64,000 bases of DNA from Erythrobacteraceae bacterium CFH 75059 (GTDB lineage: Bacteria > Pseudomonadota > Alphaproteobacteria > Sphingomonadales > Sphingomonadaceae): NCBI GenBank assembly GCA_004331795.1, contig SJSR01000002.1:496001-560000 (forward strand), in the 5' to 3' direction. Positions within the stretch are counted from its first letter, which is position 1. Every line of letters starts with the position of its first letter. This document shows, piece after piece, positions 34,429 through 45,050 of this stretch. The notes below the pieces were generated by a model. The model saw only the letters and a program-made list of their open reading frames with translations. It ran no database searches and was not told where the DNA came from. Both the position numbers and the translations under genes were made by a program.

Positions 34429-34878
34429 TCACGCGGCCTTGGCGCCGGACCCGTAAAGCTCGGCCGCACGCGCCTCGAACGCCGCCACCATCTTGCGGAA
34501 TGCCCGGTCGATGTAGCGCCCCGCGAGGCTTTCGAAGATGCGGCTCTTGAACGCGAATTCGACGCAGAACTCGATCTCGCACCGGTCCGGTCCGAGCGGA
34601 CGGAAATCCCAGCGGTTGTCGAGATCGCTGAGCGGCCCGTCGACATAGTGAACACGGATAGACCGGGGACGGTCCCGGGTCACGCGCGAGGTGAACCGCT
34701 CCTTGAGCGCCTTGAACCCCACGAGCATGTCTGCCGTCAGCACGACGCCATCGTCCGACCGGACGCGGACTGCCGTCACCCACGGGAGAAAGGACGGATA
34801 TTCGCGCACGTCGGCCACAAGGTCGAACATCTGTTCCGCCGCGTATGGCAGCTGCCGGACTTCATGGATCCGCGGCAT
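34429..34878 (-). CDS. RatA/Coq10-type START-domain protein
   Basis: A 149-residue protein of the polyketide cyclase/START superfamily. The opening PYAAEQMFDLVADVREYPSFLPW and the C-terminal AFRKMVAAFEARAAELYG place it in the RatA/Coq10 group. In eukaryotes and many bacteria Coq10 binds ubiquinone and supports respiration; in E. coli RatA was reported to inhibit ribosome subunit joining. Which role applies here cannot be told. The ATG shares a base with the lipA stop, so the pair is coupled. Confidence 0.9.
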   Translation of the reverse strand: MPRIHEVRQLPYAAEQMFDLVADVREYPSFLPWVTAVRVRSDDGVVLTADMLVGFKALKERFTSRVTRDRPRSIRVHYVDGPLSDLDNRWDFRPLGPDRCEIEFCVEFAFKSRIFESLAGRYIDRAFRKMVAAFEARAAELYGSGAKAA

Positions 34879-35837
34879 CAGGCAATGACCTTTGCGGCGC
34901 GGTCGAGAGCCTGCGCGCGCCGCTGCCGCATCACCTCGAAGTCGGCCCCGGCATGGTAGCTCGACCGGGTCAGAGGACTGGCGGCAACCTGCAGGAACCC
35001 TTTGGCCCGCGCGATCGAGGCATAGGCGTCGAAGGCTGCCGGCGTGACGAAGTCCGCCACCCGCGCATGCTTCGGCGTCGGTTGCAGGTACTGGCCCATG
35101 GTGATGAAATCGACATCGGCGCAGCGCATGTCGTCCATGACCTGATGCACCTCCAGGCGCTCTTCGCCCAGACCCAGCATGATGCCCGATTTGGTGAAGA
35201 TCAGCGGATCGTGCGCCTTGACCTCTTCGAGCAGGCGGAGGGAAGCGTAGTAGCGCGCGCCCGGCCGGATGGTCGGGTAGAGCCGGGGAACCGTCTCGAG
35301 GTTGTGATTGTACACATCCGGGCCGGCCTGGCAGATCATCTCCACGGCCGCGCGCATCTTGTTGCGGAAGTCAGGCGTGAGGATCTCGATCGTCGTGGCG
35401 GGCGTGCTGCGCCGCAGCGCCTTGATGACCCTGACGAACTGGCCGGCACCGCCATCAGGAAGATCGTCGCGGTCCACGCTGGTCACGACGATGTGCTGCA
35501 ACCCCAGCCGGGCGGCCGCGGCCGCGACATGCTCGGGTTCGAGCGGATCGACGGGCCGCGGCATGCCGGTCTTCACGTTGCAGAAGGCGCAGGCGCGGGT
35601 GCACACGTCGCCGAGGATCATTACGGTTGCGTGTTTTTTCTCCCAACATTCACCGATGTTGGGACACGCAGCTTCCTCGCACACGGTGTTCAGCGACAGC
35701 TCCCGCATCAGGGCCCGCGTCGACTGGTAGCCTTGACCAACCGGAGCGCGGACGCGGATCCAGTCGGGCTTGCGCTGCCGGGGTGGACGGTCACCCGAGA
35801 GCGCCATCGCGGAGGAGAGATCGTTCATGGCCGCCAT
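34878..35837 (-). CDS. lipA: Lipoyl synthase
   Basis: Radical-SAM enzyme that inserts two sulfurs into octanoyl-lysine to make lipoyl groups for pyruvate and other 2-oxoacid dehydrogenases. The 319-residue protein has the auxiliary cluster cysteines in [13 protein letters not shown] and the radical-SAM cluster motif [10 protein letters not shown] (C-x3-C-x2-C), followed by [14 protein letters not shown] and [10 protein letters not shown]. The serine near the C-terminus ([11 protein letters not shown]) that binds the auxiliary cluster is present. It matches the PDH and E3 genes elsewhere in the window. A hairpin at 35866-35894 separates it from the upstream TPR gene. Confidence 0.96.
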   Translation of the reverse strand: MAAMNDLSSAMALSGDRPPRQRKPDWIRVRAPVGQGYQSTRALMRELSLNTVCEEAACPNIGECWEKKHATVMILGDVCTRACAFCNVKTGMPRPVDPLEPEHVAAAAARLGLQHIVVTSVDRDDLPDGGAGQFVRVIKALRRSTPATTIEILTPDFRNKMRAAVEMICQAGPDVYNHNLETVPRLYPTIRPGARYYASLRLLEEVKAHDPLIFTKSGIMLGLGEERLEVHQVMDDMRCADVDFITMGQYLQPTPKHARVADFVTPAAFDAYASIARAKGFLQVAASPLTRSSYHAGADFEVMRQRRAQALDRAAKVIA

Positions 35838-35865
35838 CTAGGCTGGCAGACAGGTCACTGCAAGA

Positions 35866-35894
35866 AAGGGCGGCGGGTTCACCCCGCCGCCCTT
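35866..35894 (-). terminator. Rho-independent terminator after the TPR gene
   Basis: On the minus strand a 12-base GC-rich stem (AAGGGCGGCGGG pairing with CCCGCCGCCCTT) with a 5-base loop is followed by a T-rich TTTCTTG. It lies 40 bases after the stop of the TPR-repeat gene at 35935 and 29 bases before the lipA start, so lipA probably has its own promoter. Confidence 0.75.
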
Positions 35895-35934
35895 CCAGCC
35901 TTCCGCCGCTGCCGCGGTCGAGTCCGGGACGCGT

Positions 35935-37254
35935 TCAGCCGGTCGTCCGTCCCTGCGCCCGCTGCTCCGCATAGGCCGCCCACAGCTGCGACACCGCCGA
36001 GCGGTTGCCCTCGACGCGGCCGAAGGTTTCGGCCGCGGCGGCATAGTTGCCCTGGCGGACCTGCGCGATCCCGATCCGGTTCTGCAGGGTCACGGTGTCG
36101 GCGCCGGGCATGGTCAGAGCCTTGCGGTAGAACTGCTCGGCCTTCTGCGGCTGGCCTGCATCAAGGAAGATGTTGCCAGCCGCCACCACGGTCTGCAGAC
36201 GGGCCGAAGCGGCATTGGCATCGCGCTCCAGCCCGGCGAGTTCCCCCTGCACGATCGACTGCCGCGAACGCGCCGTCGCCAGCGCGTCGGAGGCAAACGA
36301 GTTCTCGCGCGACAGCAGGCCGGAGGCGTACCCTTCGTTGACGACCTGAACCACCTCGTTGGGCAGACGCCGCGGGTCGGCCATTTCGATGAACGCCAGA
36401 TATTCCTGTCCGTCCCGGAAGGTGCGGGTCGCCTGCTGCAGCCGCAGCAGGTCGAGCACGTCGTCGTCGTTCAGCTGCGCGGAGGTGCGGGTGACGACGA
36501 TGGCATCGCCCCAGCTGTCGCTCGCCGGGTAGTGGCGCGCAAAGAGGGTGCCGTAGCGGACGGCCGCATCACCGAGCCGGCCGGTATAGGCGACGGCCAG
36601 CGCCTTGCGCAGATGATCGCGCGACGGCACCTGGCCGGCCGCGACCTGCTGATCGACGATCCCGCCGATATAGGACAGCCCGCCGGCATGGTCGTTCTGC
36701 TGGACGAAGGTGTCGGTGATGAGCACGTGCGGATCGGTCTCGTTGTAGCCCGCGGCGACCGCCGCCTGGAGGTAGGTCCGCGACCGGGCGAAATCCCGGG
36801 CCTGATAGGCGATCTGGCCGGCGATGAAGTTGTACTGGCCCAAATTCTCCGCGGCGACCTTGCCGCTTTCGAGCATCAGGCCAAGCCCCTGAAGCTGCAG
36901 CGCGGGATCGCTCGCCGCCGTGCCTGCCGCGTAGATGAACTGACCGCCGGCGAACTTGTCGTCCGGCGTCGAAACCGCCGCGGCAATCGCCGGCACGGCT
37001 GCCCGCATCGCCTGCGGATCACGGGGCTGCGCGTTGAACAGCGCCTGCGCCGGCGCGAACGCCGCGCGGAAGGCTTCCGAGTAGGTCGCCTGCGGCGCCT
37101 GCTGTCCGCGTTCCCGGTTGCCGCGCTGCTGGGCTGCGGCCGGATCCGCGAACGATCCTGCAGTCAGCGCCACGACCGCGGCCATGGCCACACCGAACCT
37201 TCGGACGGATCTGCCTTCCCCGCCTCGCGCTCCCCGCTTGCCCGAAATCATCAT
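35935..37254 (-). CDS. Exported tetratricopeptide-repeat-like protein, unknown function
   Basis: A 439-residue protein with an N-terminal signal peptide (about residues 1-38, ending ADPAAAQQ) after a basic start. The body is helical and contains TPR-like repeats, clearest near the C-terminus (LQNRIGIAQVRQGNYAAAAETFGRV) and around ARSRTYLQAAVAAGYNETDP. There are no catalytic motifs. TPR proteins usually scaffold complexes; in the periplasm, envelope assembly is plausible. Two ATGs at 37254 and 37251 can start it; the longer upstream frame has no signal. Divergent from gyrA across 314 bases. Confidence 0.75.
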   Translation of the reverse strand: MMISGKRGARGGEGRSVRRFGVAMAAVVALTAGSFADPAAAQQRGNRERGQQAPQATYSEAFRAAFAPAQALFNAQPRDPQAMRAAVPAIAAAVSTPDDKFAGGQFIYAAGTAASDPALQLQGLGLMLESGKVAAENLGQYNFIAGQIAYQARDFARSRTYLQAAVAAGYNETDPHVLITDTFVQQNDHAGGLSYIGGIVDQQVAAGQVPSRDHLRKALAVAYTGRLGDAAVRYGTLFARHYPASDSWGDAIVVTRTSAQLNDDDVLDLLRLQQATRTFRDGQEYLAFIEMADPRRLPNEVVQVVNEGYASGLLSRENSFASDALATARSRQSIVQGELAGLERDANAASARLQTVVAAGNIFLDAGQPQKAEQFYRKALTMPGADTVTLQNRIGIAQVRQGNYAAAAETFGRVEGNRSAVSQLWAAYAEQRAQGRTTG

Positions 37255-37568
37255 ACGTCTATACCCCGCTCTTTCAGGACGTGCCGCACTCCGGCCCGCC
37301 GTGTCGAAACCAAATCGTCGCGCCTTGTCTGAACCGCGAGGGTGTCCCGCCCGGTTCATGCGCAAGCCACGCGATGTCGCTATGGACCTCGGCCTTAATC
37401 ATGATTGAATGTCAAAGCTCTCCTGCCGTTCATCCCCGGCGGCGCGGGGATGCGTCATGCGGTCTGTGGATAAAGCGAGCCGGCGGGCCAAGCGGTTCCC
37501 ACGGGGTCTCCTGTTTCCTGTAAGACCGTGAAGCCTTCTCCCCTGTCAGCAGCGTTGGAAGTGAACTC
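37255..37568. other. Divergent intergenic region upstream of gyrA
   Basis: Between the TPR gene (minus) and gyrA (plus). No gene is convincing. The bases AATCATGATT (37397-37406) form a 10-base palindrome, and overlapping it TTAA-N7-TGAA (37395-37409) is one base off the CtrA consensus TTAA-N7-TTAA. I see no perfect promoter. Confidence 0.35.
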
Positions 37569-40343
37569 TTGAACGATATCAGCCCCATCGGCCCCTCCGA
37601 CCCACAGCACGGCGGATACGAGCGCATCGACATCGTCGACGAGATGAAGAGCAGCTACCTGGATTACGCGATGAGCGTGATCATCAGCCGCGCTCTTCCC
37701 GATGTCCGCGACGGTTTGAAGCCGGTCCACCGGCGCATCCTCTATGCAAGTCACGAGGCCGGCTTCGTGGCCGGTCGGCCCTATCGCAAGAGCGCCAAGA
37801 TCGTCGGCGACGTGATGGGCAACTTCCACCCTCACGGCGACAGCGCCATCTACGACGCTCTGGCGCGCATGACGCAGGACTGGTCGATGCGCGTGCCGCT
37901 GGTCGACGGCCAGGGAAACTTCGGCAGCGTCGATCCCGATCCGCCCGCCTCCATGCGCTACACCGAGGCCCGGCTTGCCCGCGTGGCCAATGCGTTGCTG
38001 GAAGATCTCGACAAGGACACGGTCGACTTTGCCGACAACTATGACGGCTCGCGCAAGGAACCGACGGTTCTGCCGGCACGCTTCCCCAATCTGCTGGTCA
38101 ACGGCGCCGGCGGCATCGCGGTCGGCATGGCGACGAACATCCCGCCGCACAATCTGGGCGAGGTGATCGACGCCTGCGTGGCGATGATCGACAATCCCGG
38201 CATCACGGCCGAGGAACTGATCGCGATCGTCCCAGGGCCGGACTTTCCGACCGCGCCGCTGATCCTCGGCCAGGCGGGCAGCCGGGCCGCCTATCTGACG
38301 GGCCGCGGCTCCATTCTCATGCGCTGTCAGCACGAAATCGAGGACCGGCGCGGCGACCGGCAGTCCATCGTGCTCAAATCCCTTCCTTACCAGGTCGGCA
38401 AGGCCAGCCTGGTGGAGAAGATCGCCGAAGCCGCGCGGGACAAGCGGGTCGAAGGCATCGCGGACATCCGGGACGAGTCCAACCGCGAGGGGATCCGCGT
38501 CGTCATCGATCTGAAGCGCGAAGCGTCGGCCGAAGTGACGCTCAACCAGATCTGGCGGCACACCCCGGCCCAGGCGTCGTTTCCCGCCAACATGCTCGCC
38601 ATCCGCGGCGGTCGTCCGGAGATCCTCACGCTCAGGGAGATCATCCAGGCTTTCATCGCCTTCCGCGAGGAGGTGATCACCCGCCGCACCAAGTTCGAGC
38701 TGAACCGCGCCCGTGAACGGGCCCACATCCTGCTGGGTCTGGTCATCGCCGTCTCCAATCTCGACGAGGTCGTGCGCATCATCCGTGCGGCGGCAAGTCC
38801 CGCGGATGCGCGTGCGGCCCTGCTCGCGCGTGAGTGGCCGATCGGCGACATCGGCCGCTACATCGCGCTCGTCGAGGCGATCGAAGCCGAGGTCGAACAG
38901 GAGGCCGGCGTTTACCGCCTGTCGGCGCGGCAGGTGAAAGCCATTCTCGACCTCCGCCTGCACCGGCTCACGGCGCTGGGGCGCGACGAGATCGGTGACG
39001 AGCTTCAGGAGCTGGCCGACCAGATCGCCGGGTTCCTGCGGATCCTTGCAGACCGTTCGGTTCTGTTCGGAGTGATGCGGGAAGAACTGCTCGAGGTGCG
39101 CGCGAACTTCGCGACTCCGCGCCTCTGCACCATCGCTCCGGCGTGGGACGGGATTGACGACGAGGATCTCATCGCCCGCGACGAGATGGTGGTGACCGTC
39201 ACCATGGACGGATACATCAAGCGCACGTCGCTGTCCGCCTTCCGCGCCCAGAACCGCGGCGGGAAGGGCCGCGCGGGCATGAACACCAAGGAGCAGGACG
39301 CGGTCAGCGACCTGTTCATCACCAGCACGCACAATCCGGTCCTGTTCTTTTCCACCGCCGGCAAGGTCTACCGCCTCAAGGTCTGGCGTCTGCCTGAAGG
39401 CGGACCGGCCACGCGCGGGCGGCCGATCGTCAACCTCCTGCCCGCACTGGAGGAGGGAGAGACGATCGCTGCCGTGCTTCCCCTCCCCGAGGACGAGAAC
39501 GCCTGGAGCGCCCTGCACGTGGTCTTCGCCACCGCGCGCGGCAACATCCGGCGCAACGCGATGGACGCTTTCGCCAACGTGCCGTCGAGCGGCAAGCTCG
39601 CGATCCGTTTCGAGGACGGATCGGACGACCGGCTGGTTGGCGTGGCCCTGGTCGAGCCGGGTGACGATGTCCTCCTGGCCAGCCGCCAGGGCAAGGCGAT
39701 CCGCTTTGCCGCGGAGGATGTGCGCGAGTTCGCCAGCCGCACCTCCACCGGCGTGCGCGGCATGACGCTGCGTCCCGATGACGCCGTGATCTCGCTCGCC
39801 ATCCTGCGCGGCGGCGCATGGTCGTCCGAACAGCGCGACGCCTATCTCCGCCAGGCAGCGTGGAAGGCATCGGGTAGCCAGAACCTGTCGCCTGAACATC
39901 AGAACATGGCGGACGAGGAGCAGTTCATCCTCACCGTCTGCGCCAATGGCTACGGCAAGCTCAGTTCCGCCTACGAGTACCGGCGCACCGGCCGCGGCGG
40001 TCAGGGGATCGTCAACATCGACAACATCGCCCGCAACGGTCCGGTGGTGGCAAGTTTCACCGCGACGCCGCGTGATCAGCTGATGCTGGTGACGGACCAA
40101 GCGAAGCTCATCCGCATCAGCCTTGCCTCGCTGCGCGTGATCGGCCGCGGCAGCGCCGGGGTGCGCCTGTTCGACGTATCGCCCGGAGAGCACGTCGTGG
40201 GAGCGGCGCGGATCGACGACATCGCCGAGCCTGAGAACGAAGCCGAACTCGCGATCGTCGAGGAGATCGCCACCCGCAGCAGTGTCGAGACGGCGCCGGA
40301 CACGCCGGCCGATCGCGACACGCCGTCGCCGCTCGAACCATAG
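37569..40343 (+). CDS. gyrA: DNA gyrase subunit A
   Basis: The DNA-breaking subunit of gyrase, which introduces negative supercoils with GyrB. The 924-residue protein has the catalytic tyrosine Y131 in [11 protein letters not shown], the GyrA signature [10 protein letters not shown], and the GyrA box QNRGGKG in the C-terminal wrapping domain, which separates it from ParC. The quinolone-resistance region reads [11 protein letters not shown], with Ser92 and Asp96 (E. coli 83 and 87) both unchanged. There is an acidic Ala/Thr/Pro-rich tail. Start is TTG at 37569 preceded by GGAAG. It ends 8 bases before trmFO. Confidence 0.95.
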   Translation: MNDISPIGPSDPQHGGYERIDIVDEMKSSYLDYAMSVIISRALPDVRDGLKPVHRRILYASHEAGFVAGRPYRKSAKIVGDVMGNFHPHGDSAIYDALARMTQDWSMRVPLVDGQGNFGSVDPDPPASMRYTEARLARVANALLEDLDKDTVDFADNYDGSRKEPTVLPARFPNLLVNGAGGIAVGMATNIPPHNLGEVIDACVAMIDNPGITAEELIAIVPGPDFPTAPLILGQAGSRAAYLTGRGSILMRCQHEIEDRRGDRQSIVLKSLPYQVGKASLVEKIAEAARDKRVEGIADIRDESNREGIRVVIDLKREASAEVTLNQIWRHTPAQASFPANMLAIRGGRPEILTLREIIQAFIAFREEVITRRTKFELNRARERAHILLGLVIAVSNLDEVVRIIRAAASPADARAALLAREWPIGDIGRYIALVEAIEAEVEQEAGVYRLSARQVKAILDLRLHRLTALGRDEIGDELQELADQIAGFLRILADRSVLFGVMREELLEVRANFATPRLCTIAPAWDGIDDEDLIARDEMVVTVTMDGYIKRTSLSAFRAQNRGGKGRAGMNTKEQDAVSDLFITSTHNPVLFFSTAGKVYRLKVWRLPEGGPATRGRPIVNLLPALEEGETIAAVLPLPEDENAWSALHVVFATARGNIRRNAMDAFANVPSSGKLAIRFEDGSDDRLVGVALVEPGDDVLLASRQGKAIRFAAEDVREFASRTSTGVRGMTLRPDDAVISLAILRGGAWSSEQRDAYLRQAAWKASGSQNLSPEHQNMADEEQFILTVCANGYGKLSSAYEYRRTGRGGQGIVNIDNIARNGPVVASFTATPRDQLMLVTDQAKLIRISLASLRVIGRGSAGVRLFDVSPGEHVVGAARIDDIAEPENEAELAIVEEIATRSSVETAPDTPADRDTPSPLEP

Positions 40344-40351
40344 CCGTAAAA

Positions 40352-41704
40352 ATGCCCTCGTCTCCCTGTGACGTGCACGTGATCGGCGGCGGGCTGGCCG
40401 GGAGCGAGGCGGCTTGGCAGCTGGCACAGCGCGGGGCGCGCGTGCGGCTGACGGAGATGCGCGGCGGCGGGGCGACCACGCCGGCCCACGAGACCGCACT
40501 GCTGGCCGAGCTGGTCTGCTCCAACTCGTTCCGCTCGGACGATGACCGCCTCAACGCGGTCGGACTCCTCCACGACGAGATGCGAAGGCTCGACAGCATC
40601 GTCATGGCGGCCGGCGAGGACACCCGCGTTCCCGCCGGGAGCGCCATGGCCGTCGACCGCACCGCCTTCGCGCACGCCGTGCAGGAACGCCTGGAACAGC
40701 ATCCGAACGTGACCATAGTGCGCGAGCGGGTTGACACACTTCCCCGGGCGGGTCTCACAATCGTGGCGACAGGACCGCTCACGGCCACCGCGCTGGCCGA
40801 AGACATCGCCCGTCTCACCGGTGCCGAGCATCTCGCCTTCTTCGACGCCATTGCGCCGATCGTTCACCGCGACACGATCGACATGGACATCTGCTGGGTC
40901 CAGTCGCGGTGGAACAAGCGCACGCATCTGTCGGGCGAGGACGGCGACTACATCAACTGCCCTCTCGACAAGGAGCAGTACCTCGCCTTTCACGCACAGC
41001 TCCTGGCGCGGGACACCGTGTCGTTCCGCGAATGGGAGACCGACACCCCCTACTTCGAAGGGTGCATGCCCATCGAGGTCATGGCCGCGCGCGGGGTGGA
41101 CACGCTGCGGTTCGGACCGATGAAGCCGGTCGGCCTCGACGACCCTCGCACCGGGCGCTGGCCCTATGCCGTGGTTCAGCTTCGCCAAGACAACCGGCTT
41201 GGCACGCTGTGGAACATGGTCGGGTTCCAGACCAAGCTCAAGCACAGCGAGCAGGTGGAGCTGTTCCGCACCATCCCCGGCCTTCAGAAGGCCGAGTTCG
41301 CGCGCCTAGGCGGCCTCCACCGCAACACCTTCCTGAACGCGCCGCGTCTGCTCGACGATCAGCTCCGCTTGCGCAGGGCCCCGCATCTGCGCTTCGCAGG
41401 GCAGATCACGGGCTGCGAAGGGTATGTCGAAAGCGCTGCGGTGGGGTTGGCGGCGGGGCTGATGACGCTGGCCGAGCTGCGCGGCCTGCCTTGGGAGCCC
41501 CTGCCCGCCACGACGGCTCTGGGCAGTCTGCTGAGCCACATTACGGGCGGAGCCGCGGCGGCGACCTATCAGCCGATGAACATCAACTTCGGTCTCTTTC
41601 CGCCCCTGCACGAGATCCACAAGAAGGCGCGCAAGGAGGCTTACACCAGCCGTGCCAAGGCCGATCTCGGCTCGTGGCTGCGGGCAGCGGCTGTGTCCGC
41701 CTAG
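40352..41704 (+). CDS. trmFO: tRNA (uracil-54-C5)-methyltransferase TrmFO
   Basis: Folate- and FAD-dependent enzyme that methylates U54 in the T-loop of tRNA. The 450-residue protein has the FAD motif [16 protein letters not shown] at about 10-25, [44 protein letters not shown], and the C-terminal [17 protein letters not shown], which is typical of the TrmFO/GidA-like small family. It overlaps nothing and lies 8 bases after gyrA, so may be read from its promoter. Confidence 0.95.
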   Translation: MPSSPCDVHVIGGGLAGSEAAWQLAQRGARVRLTEMRGGGATTPAHETALLAELVCSNSFRSDDDRLNAVGLLHDEMRRLDSIVMAAGEDTRVPAGSAMAVDRTAFAHAVQERLEQHPNVTIVRERVDTLPRAGLTIVATGPLTATALAEDIARLTGAEHLAFFDAIAPIVHRDTIDMDICWVQSRWNKRTHLSGEDGDYINCPLDKEQYLAFHAQLLARDTVSFREWETDTPYFEGCMPIEVMAARGVDTLRFGPMKPVGLDDPRTGRWPYAVVQLRQDNRLGTLWNMVGFQTKLKHSEQVELFRTIPGLQKAEFARLGGLHRNTFLNAPRLLDDQLRLRRAPHLRFAGQITGCEGYVESAAVGLAAGLMTLAELRGLPWEPLPATTALGSLLSHITGGAAAATYQPMNINFGLFPPLHEIHKKARKEAYTSRAKADLGSWLRAAAVSA

Positions 41705-41708
41705 CCGG

Positions 41709-42182
41709 TCAGCACGCGCATCGCGGCTTTGGCTTCGGCTTCGCGGCCGGCATCCCTGCCGAAAATTCCGGCAGCGTCAGTTCCGCGTCGCGGTTCGCAT
41801 CCGCCGCTTCGAACCGCTTCACGGTCGCCACCGCCCATTCCTCGAAGGTGAGGAGATTGTTCCCGTCGACGTCCAGCTTGCGGAACGCTGCCGCGCGGGT
41901 GGAAAGCATCTCGTTCCGGCTGATCCGCCAGTCGCGGTTGCGGTCATACCGGAAGAAGCGCTGTTGCTCCTTGCTCAGTTCCGTCGCGGACGGGAGCGCC
42001 GGACCGCGTGCTGCGAGGTCGGCGGCGGTCGCGAGCGGCAGGGCAATTTCTGACTGCGCAGCAGGTGCAGCCGCGGGCGGCGGGACGCCTGCGGCCTCCA
42101 CCTGCGCCCGGCCCTGAAGCCAGAACAACCCGACGCCGAAGATGACGAGCACGCCCAACGCGCCCAGAAGAATGCGGCTCAT
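41709..42182 (-). CDS. Membrane-anchored EF-hand protein
   Basis: A 157-residue protein with one N-terminal transmembrane anchor (about 4-24) and a Pro/Ala-rich linker. The rest carries three EF-hand-type loops: DRNRDWRISRNE, DVDGNNLLTFEE and DANRDAELTLPE. All three keep the acidic position 1 and the position-12 glutamate, so calcium binding is likely. The C-terminus is a Lys/Pro-rich tail ending CAC. The domain layout suggests a periplasm-facing calcium sensor or structural protein; its role is unknown. It converges with trmFO and is a neighbour of the squalene synthase-like gene. Confidence 0.78.
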   Translation of the reverse strand: MSRILLGALGVLVIFGVGLFWLQGRAQVEAAGVPPPAAAPAAQSEIALPLATAADLAARGPALPSATELSKEQQRFFRYDRNRDWRISRNEMLSTRAAAFRKLDVDGNNLLTFEEWAVATVKRFEAADANRDAELTLPEFSAGMPAAKPKPKPRCAC

Positions 42183-42225
42183 TCCCGCCTCCTAGGCGGC
42201 GAACCGTTACCAAGCTGTAGCCGCG

Positions 42226-42915
42226 CTAGCGCCCCGTGAGCCCTGCGCGCAGCGCGTCCAGCGCGCTGGCGCGTCCGGCCCACAACGGTGCGCGCTCGTG
42301 ACGCAAGGCTCTGAGCGCGATTCGCCTCAACACGGCGGCGGGACGGAGCGCACGGCTCAGCCGCGGCATCGCGGCAAGGTTCTCCCGCAGCACCTGCGCA
42401 TCGGCGCGGGATCCGCCGGAACGCCGCAGCAACGCCAGCGCCCACAGGCCGCCCGCCTGCGCTGCTCCGATCCGCTGGGCGTCGCTGCGGCCGCTGGTCG
42501 CGAACGTGGCGAAGCACGCACCGAGAGCGGATCGGACCTGCTCGGCCTCGGAGTGCATCGGCTCGGCGAGCCAGTGTTCCTCGTGCGCGTCGATCAGCGC
42601 AACAAGACATTGGCGGTCTGCCACCCAGTGACGGCCAATCAGGCCGAGCAGCGGGTCGGCGGCCGTCTGCAGCCGCGCCGGATCACCCACCTGCTCACGC
42701 CACCAGGCAAGCTTCATCTGGGTCAGCAACGGTTCGCGGCCGGTTCTGCCCAGTCGGATGAGCCGAGTGTTCAGCGCAAAGAGAGCAAGATACCGCCCGT
42801 GTGTCTCGGACGGCGCATAGTGAAGCGCCGCCCCCTCGGGGAGCGTCACCTTCACCTCCGGCCGGCCGGGATCTCCTGCAAGCGCCACCGGAACGACGGG
42901 ACTCAGATCCTCCAT
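42226..42915 (-). CDS. Squalene/phytoene synthase-superfamily protein
   Basis: A 229-residue helical protein of the squalene/phytoene synthase superfamily, close to the small NDUFAF6-like branch. The segment HYAPSETHGRYLALFALNTRL is the characteristic start, followed by TQMKLAWWREQV and AHEEHWLA. The two DxxxD prenyl-diphosphate motifs of true phytoene synthases are not clearly kept, so enzymatic activity is doubtful; NDUFAF6 in mitochondria acts in complex I assembly, and a role in respiratory assembly would fit. This is family-level inference. Same strand as the EF-hand gene, 43 bases upstream of it. Confidence 0.72.
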   Translation of the reverse strand: MEDLSPVVPVALAGDPGRPEVKVTLPEGAALHYAPSETHGRYLALFALNTRLIRLGRTGREPLLTQMKLAWWREQVGDPARLQTAADPLLGLIGRHWVADRQCLVALIDAHEEHWLAEPMHSEAEQVRSALGACFATFATSGRSDAQRIGAAQAGGLWALALLRRSGGSRADAQVLRENLAAMPRLSRALRPAAVLRRIALRALRHERAPLWAGRASALDALRAGLTGR

Positions 42916-42998
42916 GCGGCGTTCACCATCTGCGCTAACACAATGTTGACCCTTTCCGCTTAGTGGCCGGTGTTCGATCAGGGAGCGGAGATCGGCAG

Positions 42999-45050
42999 AT
43001 GGGGAAGCAAGAGTCGCAAGTCACGGGCTCGTCTTTCCTCCGGCGGCTTGCGGCAGACCGGTCCGGCAACGTGGTGGCCATCACTGCGGCGGCGATCATT
43101 CCCATGATCGGTGTCGTGGGGGGCGCCATCGACACCAGCCGGCTCTATCTGACCAAAAGCCGCCTGCAAGCCGCGTGCGACTCCGCCGTCCTCGCCGGGC
43201 GCAAGGCGATGACGACCAACCTCTACACCGCCTCGGCGCGCAACCGGGCGAACAGCATGTTCGCCTTCAACTTCCAGGACGCGGACTACGGGACCACCGG
43301 CACGCGCTTCCTATCCGCTGCCAACGCCGACGGGCGGCTCGACGGCACCGCGTCAACAAATGTGCCGATGACGCTGATGAAGATGTTCGGCTTCGAGGCG
43401 CAGCCGCTCGAGGTCACGTGCAGCGCGGACATCCAGGTGCCCAACATCGACATCGTGTTCGTCCTCGACGTCACCGGGTCGATGAACGGAGCCATGGGAT
43501 CGGGAACGCGCCTCTCGGCATTGAAGCAGGCCGCGAAGGACTTCGCCGACGTCATGGACGCCGCGCTGATCGGCAACACCCGGTCGCAGGTGCGTTATGG
43601 CTTCGTGCCGTACAGCCAGACGGTCAACGGCCGCGACCTGTTCAAGGCCAATCCCGACCTCTCGCGCGGAGAACTGCACCTGTCGCACCTCGCGGACACG
43701 GTGACGGCCGAGTCGCGCGTGGCCAATTTCAGCACCTGGCAGGACTGGACCCAGGATCCATGGACCAGCCCCACCAGCTTCAACCAGACCTTCGGCGTCG
43801 ACCGCACGATGAGCCATGAACCCTTTCAGGCGACGAGTTCGCAGGCGACGCGCATCTCCAACAGCGACTGCGACGCTTACAGCGCCAACCTGTCCTTCTC
43901 CATCAACAGCATCAACCGCAACGTCCACCTGTTCCCGCAGACCAGCTGGAGCGGGAGCGGCCGGGGTGCTTCCGAACTGTTCCAGGCGGAAGGCTCCAAC
44001 ACCTGGACGACCACGCCGCCCAATCATGGCAACCGCTACGTGCGGATCAGCTTCAGCCGCGTGTCAAGCACCTGGGAAGACAACAACGGCGCGACGCACT
44101 CCGCCTATCAGAATTGCGTGCGCCGGGTCACCCGCACGACCTTCCACCGCGGGTTCCGGTTCACCAACTGGATCTATCGGCCCGTCGACTATGACACGCG
44201 CACCTACAAGGCCGGTTCGGCAATCCCCTTCGTCTCGGCGGTGAATGCGAACTATCTCGTCACCGAACCGGGGATGTACGATCCTGTTGCCCTCCGCCAG
44301 CTGCCGCGGCAGGGGGGGCTGACGGCTGCCTCGATGACGTGGAACGGCTGTCTCGAGGAACGCGACACGGTGCCCGCGACCAATTTCGCTCCGATCCCGA
44401 GCGGCGCCAAGGACCTCGACATCTTCAACGGCGGCACAAACGACAGCATGCGCTGGCGCCCCGTCCTGCCCAACCTCAGCTGGAATCGCGGCACGCCCTC
44501 GCAGACAACCTCCTTCATCAACCAGAACCACAGCTGCCCGCAGTCGTTCATGCGCAACCTGAACACGATGAGCCGGGCAGAGTACGACGCGTATATCGAC
44601 GGGCTGGCGGCCGCCGGCGGCACCTATCACGACATTGGTCTGGTGTGGGGCCTGCGGATGATTTCACCCACGGGCATGTTCGCCAGCCGCAATCTGATCG
44701 GTCCGAACGGCGGGCAGATCAGCCGGCACATCATCTTCCTCACCGACGGCAAGATGGAGCCACACGAGCAGACCTACTCCTCCTACGGCTACGAGCAGAC
44801 CTCGCAGCGCATCCGCGGAGGCGGCGGCCCCTCCCTCGTCGATCGCCACAACGCCCGCTTCAAGGCTCTGTGCGACAGCCAGCGGGGCCTGATCAGCATC
44901 TGGGCGATCGCGTTCGGAGAGCCGCTTGGCCCTACCCTGCGCGATTGCGCCGATCCGGGCCGCGCCTATGAGGCGAACAACGCCGCGGAACTGAGCGAGG
45001 CCTTCCGGCGCATCGCCAAGGAAGTCGCCGATCTGAGGCTGGTCCAATGA
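42999..45050 (+). CDS. TadG-like pilus/secretion protein with von Willebrand factor A domain
   Basis: A 683-residue protein. A transmembrane segment at about 22-44 carries the typical TadE/G N-terminus (DRSGNVVAITAAAIIPMIGV, a Flp-pilus-assembly TadG motif). A von Willebrand factor A domain follows with the metal-ion adhesion motif DVTGSMN (D-x-S/T-x-S-like) and later the strand HIIFLTDGK. Between these lies a long, poorly conserved region. Such TadG proteins sit at the outer surface or periplasm with Flp pili. The start is ATG 42999, eight bases after GGAG. It overlaps the next gene by ATGA, so the three pilus genes form one operon. Confidence 0.8.
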   Translation: MGKQESQVTGSSFLRRLAADRSGNVVAITAAAIIPMIGVVGGAIDTSRLYLTKSRLQAACDSAVLAGRKAMTTNLYTASARNRANSMFAFNFQDADYGTTGTRFLSAANADGRLDGTASTNVPMTLMKMFGFEAQPLEVTCSADIQVPNIDIVFVLDVTGSMNGAMGSGTRLSALKQAAKDFADVMDAALIGNTRSQVRYGFVPYSQTVNGRDLFKANPDLSRGELHLSHLADTVTAESRVANFSTWQDWTQDPWTSPTSFNQTFGVDRTMSHEPFQATSSQATRISNSDCDAYSANLSFSINSINRNVHLFPQTSWSGSGRGASELFQAEGSNTWTTTPPNHGNRYVRISFSRVSSTWEDNNGATHSAYQNCVRRVTRTTFHRGFRFTNWIYRPVDYDTRTYKAGSAIPFVSAVNANYLVTEPGMYDPVALRQLPRQGGLTAASMTWNGCLEERDTVPATNFAPIPSGAKDLDIFNGGTNDSMRWRPVLPNLSWNRGTPSQTTSFINQNHSCPQSFMRNLNTMSRAEYDAYIDGLAAAGGTYHDIGLVWGLRMISPTGMFASRNLIGPNGGQISRHIIFLTDGKMEPHEQTYSSYGYEQTSQRIRGGGGPSLVDRHNARFKALCDSQRGLISIWAIAFGEPLGPTLRDCADPGRAYEANNAAELSEAFRRIAKEVADLRLVQ

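Noticed and set aside
37455-40499. 1014-residue minus-strand frame
   Set aside because: It mirrors gyrA in the opposite strand, has Arg/Asp/His-rich low-complexity text and no domain.
43440-43500. The TadG-like gene as a secreted adhesin or toxin
   Set aside because: The von Willebrand motif DVTGSMN is common in TadG proteins; the transmembrane TadE-type N-terminus and the two TadE neighbours favour a pilus role.
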